This document shows, piece by piece, positions 6,991 through 16,060 of a stretch of DNA of 64,000 nucleotides; the stretch's first letter is position 1; the number at the start of each line of letters is the position of its first letter. A program made the position numbers and the translations under genes. The stretch is from Rhodoferax sp. (GTDB taxonomy: Bacteria; Pseudomonadota; Gammaproteobacteria; Burkholderiales; Burkholderiaceae_C), in the NCBI RefSeq assembly GCF_023700745.1, contig NZ_JAMPYG010000008.1, forward strand, positions 62,001-126,000. Direction: 5' to 3'. A model generated the notes under the pieces. The model worked only from the letters and a program-made list of their open reading frames with translations, made no database searches and had not been told where the DNA came from.

Positions 6991-8724
6991 ATGATCCGAC
7001 TCTCTGAACTCAAGCTCGCGCTTGACCACACGCCCGACGACCTCAGCACGCTGATTCTGCACACGCTGGTGATAGAGCCAGAGGATTTGGTCGAATGGCA
7101 CATCTTCAAGCGCAGTTTCGATGCCCGCAAGGCGCAGGTGCGGGTGGTTTACATCGTCGACGTGACGCTGGCCAGCCCTGCGCAGGAAACCGCTTTGCTC
7201 AAGCAACACGCAGGCAATCCGCACGTCATTGCCACACCCGACATGAGTTACCGGCTGGTGGCGCAGGCCCCGGCCGGTCTGGCGCTGCGCCCGGTGGTGG
7301 TGGGTTTTGGCCCTTGCGGCATTTTTGCGGCGCTCATCCTGGCGCAGATGGGTTTCAAGCCGATTGTGCTGGAGCGCGGCAAAAAGGTGCGCGAGCGCAC
7401 CCAGGACACCTGGGGCCTGTGGCGCAAGCATGTGCTCAACCCGGAAAGCAATGTGCAGTTTGGCGAAGGCGGCGCCGGCACGTTTTCCGACGGCAAGCTG
7501 TGGAGCCAGATCAAGGACCCGCGCCATCTGGGGCGCAAGGTGATGGAGGAATTTGTCAAGGCCGGCGCACCGCCCGAGATCCTCGTGGAGTCGCACCCGC
7601 ACATTGGCACCTTCAAGCTGGTCAAGGTGGTGGAAAGCCTGCGCGCCCAGATCATCGCGCTGGGGGGCGAGATCCGCTTTGAGCAGCGCGTCACCGACGT
7701 GCTGGTGGAAGACGGCCCCCAAGGCCGCCAGGTACGCGGCCTCACCGTGCTCGACCAGGCAAGTGGGCAGTCGCATGAGATGCGCGCCGACCAGGTGGTG
7801 ATGGCGCTGGGCCACAGCGCACGCGACACCTTTGCCATGCTGCACGAGCGCGGCGTGACGGTGGATGCCAAACCGTTTTCGGTGGGTTTTCGCATTGAGC
7901 ACCCGCAAAGCGTGATCGACCGCGCCCGCTGGGGCCGCCACGCCGGTCACCCGAGCCTGGGCGCGGCCGATTACAAGCTGGTGCACCACGCCAGCAACGG
8001 CCGTGCCGTGTACAGCTTTTGCATGTGCCCCGGTGGCACGGTGGTAGCGGCCACCAGCGAGCCCGGCCGCGTGGTGACCAATGGCATGAGCCAGTATTCG
8101 CGCAACGAGCGCAATGCCAACGCGGGCATGGTGGTGGGCATTGAGCCCGTCGACTTTGACCAGGATGAAGCCGCATTTGTGCACGCCTTTGGCAGCGCTG
8201 CAGGCCTGCGTTATGCGGAAGAATCCGAACGTCTGAAAGCGCGAAATCCCAGCGCAACGCACCCGCTGGCGGGCATCAACCTGCAGCGCCGGCTCGAATC
8301 CGGCGCCTACCTGCTGGGTGGCAGCAACTACGAGGCGCCGGGCCAACTGGTGGCCGACTTCATAGCGGGCCAGGCGTCAACCAGCTTTGGCACGGTACTG
8401 CCCTCTTACAAGCCGGGCGTCAAGCTGGGCGACCTGCACCCCGCCCTGCCGCACTACGCGATTGCCGCGTTGCGCGAGGCGTTGCCGGCCTTTGGCCAGA
8501 AGATCAAGGGCTTTGACATGCCCGACGCGGTGCTGACCGGGGTGGAAACGCGCACCTCGTCACCGCTGCGCATGCCGCGCGGCGATGATTTTCAAAGCGT
8601 CAATACCCAGGGGCTGTACCCGGCCGGCGAAGGCGCGGGTTATGCGGGCGGGATTTTGTCGGCCGGGGTCGATGGCATCAAAGTGGCCGAGGCACTGGCC
8701 AGGCAGCTGGCCAGTGCGGGGTAA
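6991..8724 (+). CDS. FAD-dependent oxidoreductase (COG2509-type dehydrogenase)
   Basis: A 577-residue protein of the conserved but uncharacterised FAD-dependent dehydrogenase family. After an N-terminal alpha/beta domain of about 95 residues comes the dinucleotide-binding motif VVVGFGPCG (residues 102-110), then an ER pair at the end of the second strand. The family block GGAGTFSDGKL follows, and the C-terminus has the second FAD-contact motif GEGAGYAGGI. No transmembrane segments are evident. The fold is related to the HI0933/geranylgeranyl-reductase flavoproteins. Substrate is not known from sequence. It lies alone between cysK and the convergent htpX, whose stop is 5 bases away. Confidence 0.85.
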   Translation: MIRLSELKLALDHTPDDLSTLILHTLVIEPEDLVEWHIFKRSFDARKAQVRVVYIVDVTLASPAQETALLKQHAGNPHVIATPDMSYRLVAQAPAGLALRPVVVGFGPCGIFAALILAQMGFKPIVLERGKKVRERTQDTWGLWRKHVLNPESNVQFGEGGAGTFSDGKLWSQIKDPRHLGRKVMEEFVKAGAPPEILVESHPHIGTFKLVKVVESLRAQIIALGGEIRFEQRVTDVLVEDGPQGRQVRGLTVLDQASGQSHEMRADQVVMALGHSARDTFAMLHERGVTVDAKPFSVGFRIEHPQSVIDRARWGRHAGHPSLGAADYKLVHHASNGRAVYSFCMCPGGTVVAATSEPGRVVTNGMSQYSRNERNANAGMVVGIEPVDFDQDEAAFVHAFGSAAGLRYAEESERLKARNPSATHPLAGINLQRRLESGAYLLGGSNYEAPGQLVADFIAGQASTSFGTVLPSYKPGVKLGDLHPALPHYAIAALREALPAFGQKIKGFDMPDAVLTGVETRTSSPLRMPRGDDFQSVNTQGLYPAGEGAGYAGGILSAGVDGIKVAEALARQLASAG

Positions 8725-8729
8725 CAGCC

Positions 8730-9605
8730 TCAGGCCTGGGCGTTTTGCAAGGCCACAATGCGGTCTTCAATGGGCGGGTGGCTGGAGAACAACTTGCCAA
8801 TGCCCCCGGTGATGCCAAAAGCGGCCACGCTCTTGGGCAATTCGCCGGGCTGCATGCCGCCCAGACGGGCCAGGGCGTTGATCATGGGCTGGCGCCGTCC
8901 CATCAATTGCGCAGCACCCGCGTCGGCGCGGAACTCGCGGTGGCGGCTGAACCAGGCGACCACGATGGCGGCCGCAAAACCCAGCACGATGTCGAGCACG
9001 ATGGTCGTGACCATGTAGCCGATACCGGGGCCGGTGTTTTCGCTGTCGCCCTTGCGCAGGAAACTGTCCACCGCATAACCAATGACACGGCTCAGGAACA
9101 CCACAAAGGTGTTCATGACACCCTGGATCAGCGTCATGGTGACCATGTCGCCATTGGCGACGTGGGCGATTTCATGGCCAATGACGGCCTCTATTTCCTC
9201 ATGCGTCATGCCTTGCAGCAAGCCGGTGCTGACCGCCACCAGCGCCGAATTCTTGAAGGCTCCGGTGGCAAAGGCATTGGGCGCACCCTCAAAAATACCC
9301 ACCTCGGGCATGCCGATGCCGGCTTTGTCGGCGAGCTTGCGCACGGTCTCGACAATCCAGGCTTCATCGACATTGGCCGGCTGGTTGATGATGCGCACGC
9401 CGGCAGTCCACTTGGCCATGGATTTGCTGATCAACAGCGAGATGATGGCACCACCAAAACCCATGACCAGCGCAAAACCCAGCAAGGCGCCCAAATCGAG
9501 TCCGTTGGCCGTGAGGTAGCGGTTCACGCCCAGCAGACTGGCCACAATGCCCAGCACCGCCACGACCATCACATTGGTCAGAACAAACAACAAAATGCGT
9601 TTCAT
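8730..9605 (-). CDS. htpX: Membrane protease HtpX (M48 family)
   Basis: A 291-residue inner-membrane zinc metalloprotease. Two N-terminal hydrophobic segments (residues ~4-25 and ~38-60) are followed by the catalytic HEIAH motif (His144, Glu145, His148); two further membrane helices lie at about 155-175 and 190-215. The downstream EFRAD block supplies the third zinc ligand. HtpX degrades damaged membrane proteins alongside FtsH, with its active site facing the cytoplasm. The start MKRILLF at 9605 follows an AAGGA ribosome site; an in-frame ATG at 9620 adds five residues. A heat-shock promoter would be expected, but none was convincingly found. Confidence 0.94.
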   Translation of the reverse strand: MKRILLFVLTNVMVVAVLGIVASLLGVNRYLTANGLDLGALLGFALVMGFGGAIISLLISKSMAKWTAGVRIINQPANVDEAWIVETVRKLADKAGIGMPEVGIFEGAPNAFATGAFKNSALVAVSTGLLQGMTHEEIEAVIGHEIAHVANGDMVTMTLIQGVMNTFVVFLSRVIGYAVDSFLRKGDSENTGPGIGYMVTTIVLDIVLGFAAAIVVAWFSRHREFRADAGAAQLMGRRQPMINALARLGGMQPGELPKSVAAFGITGGIGKLFSSHPPIEDRIVALQNAQA

Positions 9606-9738
9606 GTTTTCCTTTTTCACTCAATCAAACGGTAGCCCCGTTCCGGTGAGCGAATGGTAGTGGCGAAAGGCCGGAAATCAAGTCGGGGAGTGCCTAATTC
9701 CCCCACATCAAGTGCCCATTTAACGGGCGCCCTGCACG

Positions 9739-10875
9739 TCAGGCCGTGATGCCCATGGCGTCGAGCGCCGTTGCCAAGTGGGCCACGCTGCGGTCGGCGT
9801 TGTGCAGCTTTTCCAGACCGAACAGGCCAACGCGGAAGGTTGAAAAATCGGCGGGCTCGTCACACTGCAGCGGCACGCCGGCGGCGGTTTGCAGGCCCAG
9901 CGCCAGGAATTTCTTGCTGTTCTGGATGTCGGCATCACTGGTGTAACTCACCACCACGCCGGGGGCCTTGAAGCCCTCGGCAGCCACACTCCTGATACCG
10001 CGGCTCTCGAACAGGGTGCGCACCCTGGCACCGAGCGCCGCCTGCTCAGCCTTGACCTTCTCGAACCCGTAGGCGCGGGTTTCCTGCATGACCTCGCGCA
10101 GGCGGGTCAGCGCGTCGGTCGGCATGGTGGCGTGGTAGGCGTGACCGCCTTTTTCGTAGGTCTCCATGATCTGCAGCCACTTCTTCAAGTCGCAGGCAAA
10201 GCTGGTGCTGGTGGTGACGTCAATGGCAGCGCGCGCCCGACTGCTCAACATCACCATGGCGCAGCAGGGCGAGCCGCTCCAGCCTTTTTGCGGCGCACTC
10301 ACCAGCACATCGACCCCGGTAGCTTCCATGTCGACCCACATGGCGCCCGAGGCGATGCAGTCCAGCACAAAGAGACCGCCCACTTCATGCACCGCATCAG
10401 CCACGGCTTTCAGGTAGTCGTCGGGCAGCATCATGCCGGCGGCAGTTTCCACATGCGGGGCAAACACCACGTCAGGCTTGTTGGCGCGGATGCTGGCCAC
10501 CACCTCGTCCACCGGGCAGGGAATCCAGGGCGATTGTTTGTCCGCCCCGGTGCGCCGGGCCTTGAGCACGATGGACTCTGCCGGGATCTGCCCCATGTCA
10601 AAAATCTGCGTCCAGCGGTAGCTGAACCAGCCATTGCGGATCACCAGCGCCTTTTTGCCGGTGGCAAACTGGCGCGCCACGGCTTCCATGCCAAAGGTAC
10701 CGCTGCCCGGCACCAGCACCGCCGAGGGGGCGTGGTAAACCTCCTTGAGGATGCTGGAGATGTCTTTCATCACGCCCTGAAAGCGTTGCGACATGTGGTT
10801 GAGCGCACGGTCGGTGTAGACCACAGAGAACTCAAGCAGGCCATCAGGGTCGATGTGGGGAAGAAGTCCGGGCAT
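9739..10875 (-). CDS. Class V aminotransferase (alanine/serine-glyoxylate type)
   Basis: A 378-residue PLP-dependent enzyme. The Schiff-base lysine is Lys197 in SAPQKGWSG, after the conserved Asp of the LDCIASGAMW segment that contacts the PLP ring nitrogen. The N-terminal GSGTFGMEAV loop binds the cofactor phosphate. The overall pattern fits the alanine-glyoxylate / serine-glyoxylate / purine-catabolism branch of class V; which amino acid and keto acid are used cannot be told from sequence. No glycine, serine or ureide pathway gene is adjacent. It is a single-gene unit between htpX and the LysR regulator, all on the minus strand. Confidence 0.82.
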   Translation of the reverse strand: MPGLLPHIDPDGLLEFSVVYTDRALNHMSQRFQGVMKDISSILKEVYHAPSAVLVPGSGTFGMEAVARQFATGKKALVIRNGWFSYRWTQIFDMGQIPAESIVLKARRTGADKQSPWIPCPVDEVVASIRANKPDVVFAPHVETAAGMMLPDDYLKAVADAVHEVGGLFVLDCIASGAMWVDMEATGVDVLVSAPQKGWSGSPCCAMVMLSSRARAAIDVTTSTSFACDLKKWLQIMETYEKGGHAYHATMPTDALTRLREVMQETRAYGFEKVKAEQAALGARVRTLFESRGIRSVAAEGFKAPGVVVSYTSDADIQNSKKFLALGLQTAAGVPLQCDEPADFSTFRVGLFGLEKLHNADRSVAHLATALDAMGITA

Positions 10876-10955
10876 GGAAAACGCTCCTGTGAATGGGTTG
10901 TCAATGCGTTTAGCTTAGCACGGGGGGTGAACCGTGAACACCCTGAATAACCCAG

Positions 10956-11870
10956 TCAAACCTGAGGCGGCACCTGGTGCACCGTTTGAACCAGCCAATC
11001 CAGGAAAATCTGGGTCGCCGCCAGGTGGTCCTGCCCTGCGGGGCGCACCAGGTAATAGGCACGCTGGTTGTCCAGGGGCCGGTCACAAGCCACCACCAGG
11101 TCACCGCGCGCCAGTTCGGAGTCGATCAGCAAGCGCGGCACCAAGGCCAGGCCCATGCCATGGACGGCCGCAGCCACCGTCATGGAAAACAGCTCAAAAC
11201 GAGCCCCTGACAGGGCCTGCGGCGCGACCACACCTTGTGCCTCGAACCACTGCCGCCAGGCGTCGGGGCGAGTGCTTTGCTGCAGCAAGGGGAGTCTCAT
11301 AAGCGCTTCCGGCAACAACTTGTCCAGCCCTTGCAGCAGGCTGGGGTGGCACACCGGCAGCACCACTTCGTCGAGCAATTTGGTCGCCTGGGTGCCGGCC
11401 CACTGGCCAACTTGCTCGGGCGTGCCGGCAAACAGCGCGCAATCGAACGGCGTGTCGGCAAACATGAAGGGCCGGGTGCGCGTCTCGATGTGCACGGTGA
11501 GTTCGGGCTGCACCCGTTTGAGCCCGGGCAAGCGCGGAATCAGCCAGCGCGTGGCAAAGGTGGGCACAGCCGCCAGATGCAACACGCTACCCCGCCCCTG
11601 TGTGCTCATCACGTCAAGCGTATCCTGCTCCAGCGCCTGCAGGCGCAAGGCCACCTGCGCTGCGTAGTCGCGCCCGCGCGCGGTCAAGCTGACGCCATGG
11701 CGGGTGCGTTTGAACAAGGCCACGCCCACAAAATCTTCCAGCGCGGTAAGCTGGCGCGACACCGCGCCCTGGGTCAGTGCCAGCTCTTGTGCAGCACGGG
11801 TGTAGCTCTGGTGGCGGGCCGCTGCTTCGAAGCAGGCCAGTGCCTGGAGAGAAGGGATCTTTCTGCGCAT
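10956..11870 (-). CDS. LysR-family regulator of glutarate catabolism (GcdR/GcvA-like)
   Basis: A 304-residue LysR protein with the GcvA-type start MRRKIPSLQALACFEAAARH, an N-terminal helix-turn-helix (SYTRAAQELALTQGAVSRQL) and an effector-binding domain. It is divergent from gcdH with a 162-base shared promoter region, the classic arrangement for a LysR regulator and its target. In Comamonadaceae and Pseudomonas a LysR protein beside gcdH controls glutaryl-CoA dehydrogenase; the assignment here is by context. The start at 11870 matches the family; an in-frame start at 11900 adds ten unrelated residues. Confidence 0.82.
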   Translation of the reverse strand: MRRKIPSLQALACFEAAARHQSYTRAAQELALTQGAVSRQLTALEDFVGVALFKRTRHGVSLTARGRDYAAQVALRLQALEQDTLDVMSTQGRGSVLHLAAVPTFATRWLIPRLPGLKRVQPELTVHIETRTRPFMFADTPFDCALFAGTPEQVGQWAGTQATKLLDEVVLPVCHPSLLQGLDKLLPEALMRLPLLQQSTRPDAWRQWFEAQGVVAPQALSGARFELFSMTVAAAVHGMGLALVPRLLIDSELARGDLVVACDRPLDNQRAYYLVRPAGQDHLAATQIFLDWLVQTVHQVPPQV

Positions 11871-12031
11871 GATGTGCGTAATGTACACAAAACTGTTCAA
11901 ATAAGTCTATTTATCCGCTTTAATTGACTCAATATATGATTTTTTCTCAATTCAAAGTGAGAACAAGTCGTTTGCCAAGTCGCTCGCATGGGCGCTACCA
12001 TTGCGCTATTCAACATCCACCGGAGAACCCC

Positions 12032-13225
12032 ATGGCCAAAGCAAGCTTCAACTGGCAAGACCCCTTTTTGCTCGACAACCAACTCAGCGACGACGAGCGC
12101 ATGATCAAGGAAGCTGCCGCTGCCTACTGCCAGGACAAGCTGCAGCCGCGCGTGATCGAGGCCTTTCGCAAGGAGCAAACCGATGTCGCCATCTTCCGCG
12201 AAATGGGCGAACTCGGCCTGCTTGGGCCCACGATCCCCGAAGCCTATGGCGGCCCCGGCCTGAACTACGTCGCTTATGGTCTGATCGCCCGCGAAGTCGA
12301 GCGTGTGGACAGCGGTTACCGCTCGATGATGAGTGTGCAAAGTTCACTGGTGATGGTGCCTATTTTTGAATTTGGCAATGAAGCCACCAAACAAAAGTAC
12401 CTGCCCAAACTCGCCACCGGCGAGTGGATCGGCTGCTTCGGCCTGACCGAACCCAACCACGGCTCGGACCCGGCCAGCATGCTGAGCCGCGCGGTCAAGG
12501 TGCCCGGCGGCTACAAACTGTCAGGCAGCAAGATGTGGATTTCCAACAGCCCGATCGCCGATGTGTTTGTGGTCTGGGCCAAAGAAGTGTCCGAGTCCGG
12601 CGCGGTCGGCCCGATTCGCGGCTTTGTGCTGGACAAGGGCGCGGCGGGTTTGAGCGCCCCGGCCATTCACGGCAAAGTGGGTTTGCGCGCCAGCATCACT
12701 GGCGAGATCGTCATGGACGGCGTGTTCTGCCCCGAAGAAAATGCCTTCCCCGAAGTGCAAGGCCTCAAAGGCCCGTTCACCTGCCTGAACAGCGCGCGTT
12801 ACGGCATTGCCTGGGGCGCGCTGGGCGCCGCCGAAGACTGCTGGCACCGTTCGCGCCAGTACGTGCTGGACCGCCAGCAGTTCGGCCGCCCGCTGGCCGC
12901 CAACCAGTTGATTCAAAAGAAGCTGGCTGACATGCAGACCGAAATCGCACTCGGCCTGCAGGGCTGCCTGCGCCTGGGCCGCATGAAGGACGAAGGCACG
13001 GCGGCGGTGGAAATCACCTCGATCCTGAAACGCAACTCCTGCGGCAAGGCGCTGGACGTGGCGCGCCTGGCGCGCGACATGATGGGTGGCAACGGCATCA
13101 GCGACGAGTTCGGCGTGGCGCGGCATCTGGTGAACCTGGAAGTGGTCAACACCTACGAAGGCACGCACGACATCCATGCGCTGATTCTGGGCCGGGCGCA
13201 GACGGGCATTGCGGCGTTCAACTAA
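12032..13225 (+). CDS. gcdH: Glutaryl-CoA dehydrogenase
   Basis: A 397-residue acyl-CoA dehydrogenase-fold flavoenzyme. The FAD-binding blocks [12 protein letters not shown] and [11 protein letters not shown] are typical of GCDH, and the catalytic Glu lies in [21 protein letters not shown]-like sequence at the C-terminus. The enzyme oxidises and decarboxylates glutaryl-CoA to crotonyl-CoA, passing electrons to ETF, in lysine, tryptophan and glutarate breakdown. The ATG at 12032 follows CGGAGA; the longer frame from 11924 contains no family sequence. TTGACT at 11924-11929 could be a -35 element. The partner CoA-transferase follows after a 363-base gap that carries hairpin repeats. Confidence 0.94.
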   Translation: MAKASFNWQDPFLLDNQLSDDERMIKEAAAAYCQDKLQPRVIEAFRKEQTDVAIFREMGELGLLGPTIPEAYGGPGLNYVAYGLIAREVERVDSGYRSMMSVQSSLVMVPIFEFGNEATKQKYLPKLATGEWIGCFGLTEPNHGSDPASMLSRAVKVPGGYKLSGSKMWISNSPIADVFVVWAKEVSESGAVGPIRGFVLDKGAAGLSAPAIHGKVGLRASITGEIVMDGVFCPEENAFPEVQGLKGPFTCLNSARYGIAWGALGAAEDCWHRSRQYVLDRQQFGRPLAANQLIQKKLADMQTEIALGLQGCLRLGRMKDEGTAAVEITSILKRNSCGKALDVARLARDMMGGNGISDEFGVARHLVNLEVVNTYEGTHDIHALILGRAQTGIAAFN

Positions 13226-13258
13226 TTGGGGTCAGATTCCAATTGATTTCATTTTTTT
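13224..13258 (+). terminator. Possible weak terminator after gcdH
   Basis: Six-base arms AATTGG (13224-13229) and CCAATT (13239-13244), the first overlapping the gcdH stop codon, form a small stem that is followed after seven bases by seven Ts (13252-13258). The stem is weak and the T-run is offset, so termination would be partial. The GGGTCAGATTCC core also resembles fragments of REP-type repeats. Confidence 0.35.
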
Positions 13259-13291
13259 GTGAGACGGCAGTTTTGGATGGTCTGTGAGGGC

Positions 13292-13528
13292 AGCGGGCGG
13301 GGTACTGGGCTCCGCCTCATACGCGCTTCGCTTTGCGAAATCGGCGAATCCCAATACCCCACCCGCTGCTGTGCACGCTCTGCTTTGCTGAGATTGAAAC
13401 TGAAATGCAAGCCCAAGTTGTTATTCATCTTTGCAAACGCACGCTCGACCCAGGCCATGGGGGCTTAGGCTAGGGGCCGATTTCGCAAAGCGAAGCGCGT
13501 ATGAGGCCCCCAGCCTAAGCTCCCATGG
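13292..13528. repeat. Inverted pair of hairpin repeats between gcdH and its CoA-transferase
   Basis: Two long hairpins lie in opposite orientation. The first has 18-base arms at 13292-13309 and 13350-13367; the second has 24-base arms at 13455-13478 and 13505-13528 (22 of 24 paired). Their loops contain the same 31-base sequence, at 13315-13345 and as its exact reverse complement at 13476-13506. The loop itself holds a mini-hairpin TTCGC-TTT-GCGAA (13327-13339). The 87 bases between the hairpins are not coding in any convincing frame. This looks like a pair of mobile palindromic units or a small non-autonomous element. No transposase is present. Confidence 0.75.
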
Positions 13529-13587
13529 CCAGTCACCAAAACCAACCTGCTAACGAATGAATCCTGGCTTAAAGGCCAAAAACAAAA

Positions 13588-14835
13588 ATGACAACACAAG
13601 CCGCCCTCTCCCACCTCAAGGTTCTCGACCTCTCGCGCGTGCTTGCCGGCCCCTGGTGCACCCAGATGCTGGCCGACCTGGGTGCCGACGTGATCAAGGT
13701 CGAACGCCCCGGTGCGGGGGACGACACGCGCCACTGGGGGCCACCCTTCCTCCAGGATGCGCAAGGCAAGGACACCAACCAGGCCACCTATTTCACCGCC
13801 TGCAACCGCAACAAACGGGCCATCACGCTCGACATGGCACAAATCGAGGGCCAGGCGCTGATCCTCAAAATGGCGGCGCAAAGCGATATCCTGGTGGAGA
13901 ACTTCAAGGTCGGGGGCTTGAAACAGTACGGACTGGATTACGACAGCCTCAAAGCGGTCAACCCGCGCCTGATTTACTGCTCGGTCACCGGCTTTGGCCA
14001 GGACGGACCGTACGCCGAACGCGCCGGTTACGACCTGATGATCCAGGCCATGAGCGGCCTGATGAGTATCACCGGCCATGCCGACGGCGAGCCCGGCGGC
14101 GGCCCGATGCGCATGGGCGTAGCGCTGATTGACGTGCTCACCGGCATTTACGCCTGCAGTGCCATTTTGGCCGCGATCGAAGTGCGGCATCGCACGGGGG
14201 AGGGCCAGCACATCGACATGGCACTGCTGGACGTGGGCATGGCGGTACTGGCCAACCAGGCGGCAGGTTTTTTGAACACTGGCAAGGTACCGCAGCGCCA
14301 GGGCAATACGCACCCGAGCCTGGCGCCTTACCAAACCTTCGAAACCCTGGACGGCAGCATGTTGCTGGCGGTCGGCAACGACGGCCAGTTTGCCCGCTTT
14401 TGCGAAGCCGCCGGCCACCCCGAGTGGGCAAAAGATGCACGTTTTGCCAGCAACACCCTGCGCGTCCAACACCGCACCGCCCTGATTCCGGCGCTGCAGG
14501 CGGTCACGCGCACGCGCAGCACGGCGCAGTGGATTGCGCTGCTCGAAGACAAAGCCGTGCCCTGCGGTCCGATCAACGACATGGGTCAGGCCTTTGCCGA
14601 CGCCCAGGTGCAGGCGCGCGGCTTAAGGGTGGACCAAGCCGTCGCCAGCTGCCAGCCAGCCGCAGGCGCGGTGGCAAGCATCGCCACGGTGGCCAGTCCA
14701 CTGCGCCTGATGGCGACGCCGCCGGTGTTGCACCGTCCGCCGCCCGCCTTGGGTGAGCACACCGACGAGGTGCTGGCTGAATTAGGGCTGGATGCGGCGC
14801 AAGTGGCAGGCTTGCGCCAACGCGGTGTGGTCTAG
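13588..14835 (+). CDS. Class III (CaiB/BaiF) CoA-transferase, probable succinyl-CoA:glutarate type
   Basis: A 415-residue family III CoA-transferase. The N-terminal Rossmann part starts LKVLDLSRVLAGPWCTQMLADLGADVIKVE; the catalytic Asp is near residue 149 in AGYDLMIQAMSG, and the conserved MALLDVGMAVLANQA block follows. Genes of this family beside gcdH transfer CoA to glutarate (SUGCT-like), and that is the likeliest role here: glutarate to glutaryl-CoA, then GcdH. Substrate specificity within the family cannot be read from sequence. It begins 60 bases after the hairpin pair, so it may need its own promoter or depend on read-through from gcdH. Confidence 0.83.
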   Translation: MTTQAALSHLKVLDLSRVLAGPWCTQMLADLGADVIKVERPGAGDDTRHWGPPFLQDAQGKDTNQATYFTACNRNKRAITLDMAQIEGQALILKMAAQSDILVENFKVGGLKQYGLDYDSLKAVNPRLIYCSVTGFGQDGPYAERAGYDLMIQAMSGLMSITGHADGEPGGGPMRMGVALIDVLTGIYACSAILAAIEVRHRTGEGQHIDMALLDVGMAVLANQAAGFLNTGKVPQRQGNTHPSLAPYQTFETLDGSMLLAVGNDGQFARFCEAAGHPEWAKDARFASNTLRVQHRTALIPALQAVTRTRSTAQWIALLEDKAVPCGPINDMGQAFADAQVQARGLRVDQAVASCQPAAGAVASIATVASPLRLMATPPVLHRPPPALGEHTDEVLAELGLDAAQVAGLRQRGVV

Positions 14836-14862
14836 CGATGAAACCAGCGCGGCGGACGCCCG

Positions 14863-15363
14863 TCAGGCACGGGCTACGGCTTCGAGGTGGACGGCATCAA
14901 ATTTCAGATGGTGCATGCTCTCGCGCAGGATCAGCAGCGTGGCGGCGAACTGCAGGTCGGCCGGAATGCCGGCGCTCGCCGCGGGACGTCCCATCGACAA
15001 AGCGGCCAGCAGGTTAAACAGGCGCTCTACCTGATTCAGTGAAAGTACGCTGGCCGCCCCGTCGGCAAGCCCTGCGCTGCGCCCGAGCGCTTCAATGACA
15101 GCCGCCGGCGCACGCACCGTGGCCTGCGGCGCCGCGATGACTGGCACGCGGCTGAGCTCGTCCTCGACCACCATGATGGCGGCCTCCAGCTCACCCGCTG
15201 ACGGTGGGCTGTGGCCAAAGCACTCCGTTGCGGTTCGGCTGAAACCCATGGCCAGTGACAGCGTTTGTGCGGCGGCACCGCTACCCGCCCAAAAGACCGT
15301 CTGGTGCGCCCCAATGTGCAGCACCGGCTGAACCGTATCGGACCGGGGTGCCGCAGGCGTCAT
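14863..15363 (-). CDS. Conserved-looking protein of unknown function
   Basis: A 166-residue, Ala- and Leu-rich soluble protein that I do not recognise. It has no signal peptide, membrane segment or obvious motif; its middle (SPPSAGELEAAIMVVEDELSRV) looks like an amphipathic helix pair, and the C-terminus is helical. It is the last gene of a tight minus-strand operon: its ATG (15361-15363) comes one base after the stop codon of the esterase. A TTG at 15372 is an alternative start that would overlap that stop. Codon usage resembles its neighbours, and the tight coupling argues that it is real. Confidence 0.65.
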   Translation of the reverse strand: MTPAAPRSDTVQPVLHIGAHQTVFWAGSGAAAQTLSLAMGFSRTATECFGHSPPSAGELEAAIMVVEDELSRVPVIAAPQATVRAPAAVIEALGRSAGLADGAASVLSLNQVERLFNLLAALSMGRPAASAGIPADLQFAATLLILRESMHHLKFDAVHLEAVARA

Positions 15364-15364
15364 G

Positions 15365-16060
15365 TCATTCAACCTTTAAAACACCGTTGAGCCACTGCAG
15401 AAAATCGGCCTGCATGGCCGCGCTGATGCCGTGGTCGATGGGGTACCGCCGACTGCGATGCGCCACCCCCAATTGCGACAACAAAGCCTCCGAGCGCTGC
15501 GCCCACAGCACCGGCAACTTGCTATCAAAGTCGCCATGGCCGATAAAAGCCTGCAGCGCGGCCAGGCGTGCCGGTGCGGCCAGATGGGGTTCGAGTTCAG
15601 GCAGGATGCGACCGGACAAGATGCCGAAACCGGCCACGCTTTCAGGCGCCGTCAAGGCGACGCTGGCGCTCAGGATGCCGCCCTGGCTGAAGCCCGCAAT
15701 CACGGTCTGCTGCGGTGCAATGCCGTAGGCCGCTTGCACCTGCGCGACAAACCGGATCAGGTCCAGGCGGCTTTGCTCGGCCTCCTGCGCTTCGATGCGC
15801 GGGCCACTGGCGGTGAAGGCAACGCGAAACCAGGCAAATTGACCCGGCCCCAAGGTCAAGGGACCGCGCGGCAACACCACCAGGGTGTCGGGATTGACGT
15901 CGTTCGCAAGCTCAGCCAGGTTGGACTCGGAACCACCCACGCCATGCAGCAACACCAGCAAGGCCCTGGGCCTGTCCGGCTGGGGTTGCCGGATGCGAAA
16001 CGCCAAGGCAAAGTCGGCGCCCTGTTGCAAGGGCGACACCCCTGGGTTCAAGAAGCTCAT
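15365..16060 (-). CDS. Serine esterase, phospholipase/carboxylesterase family
   Basis: A 231-residue alpha/beta hydrolase of the YpfH / carboxylesterase family. It has the oxyanion loop LLHGVGGSESN near residue 38, the nucleophile Ser125 in GFSQGG, an acid in GHGDFD, and the catalytic His in IDHGIS. No signal peptide, so cytoplasmic. It likely hydrolyses short acyl esters. Its ATG overlaps the dioxygenase stop (ATGA at 16057-16060), indicating translational coupling. The open frame continues upstream on the same strand to 16579, but that part is a shadow of the dioxygenase gene. Confidence 0.85.
   Translation of the reverse strand: MSFLNPGVSPLQQGADFALAFRIRQPQPDRPRALLVLLHGVGGSESNLAELANDVNPDTLVVLPRGPLTLGPGQFAWFRVAFTASGPRIEAQEAEQSRLDLIRFVAQVQAAYGIAPQQTVIAGFSQGGILSASVALTAPESVAGFGILSGRILPELEPHLAAPARLAALQAFIGHGDFDSKLPVLWAQRSEALLSQLGVAHRSRRYPIDHGISAAMQADFLQWLNGVLKVE

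Noticed and set aside
5865-7130. Long minus-strand frame over cysK and the 5' end of rnpB
   Set aside because: It is antisense to a clear cysteine synthase and has no protein motif.
6940-8346. Open frame of 468 codons on the minus strand, antisense to the FAD oxidoreductase
   Set aside because: It is the mirror of a high-GC gene: its product is His/Arg/Ala-rich, has no recognisable domain, and the plus-strand frame has clear flavoprotein motifs.
9640-9720. Heat-shock (sigma32) promoter before htpX
   Set aside because: CTTGAT and CCCCGACT elements exist on the minus strand, but the spacing of 18 bases and the poor -10 match are outside the usual range.
13249-13468. Two overlapping short frames (69 codons each) between gcdH and the CoA-transferase
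   Set aside because: They lie within the hairpin repeat on opposite strands, and no ribosome site or known family was seen.
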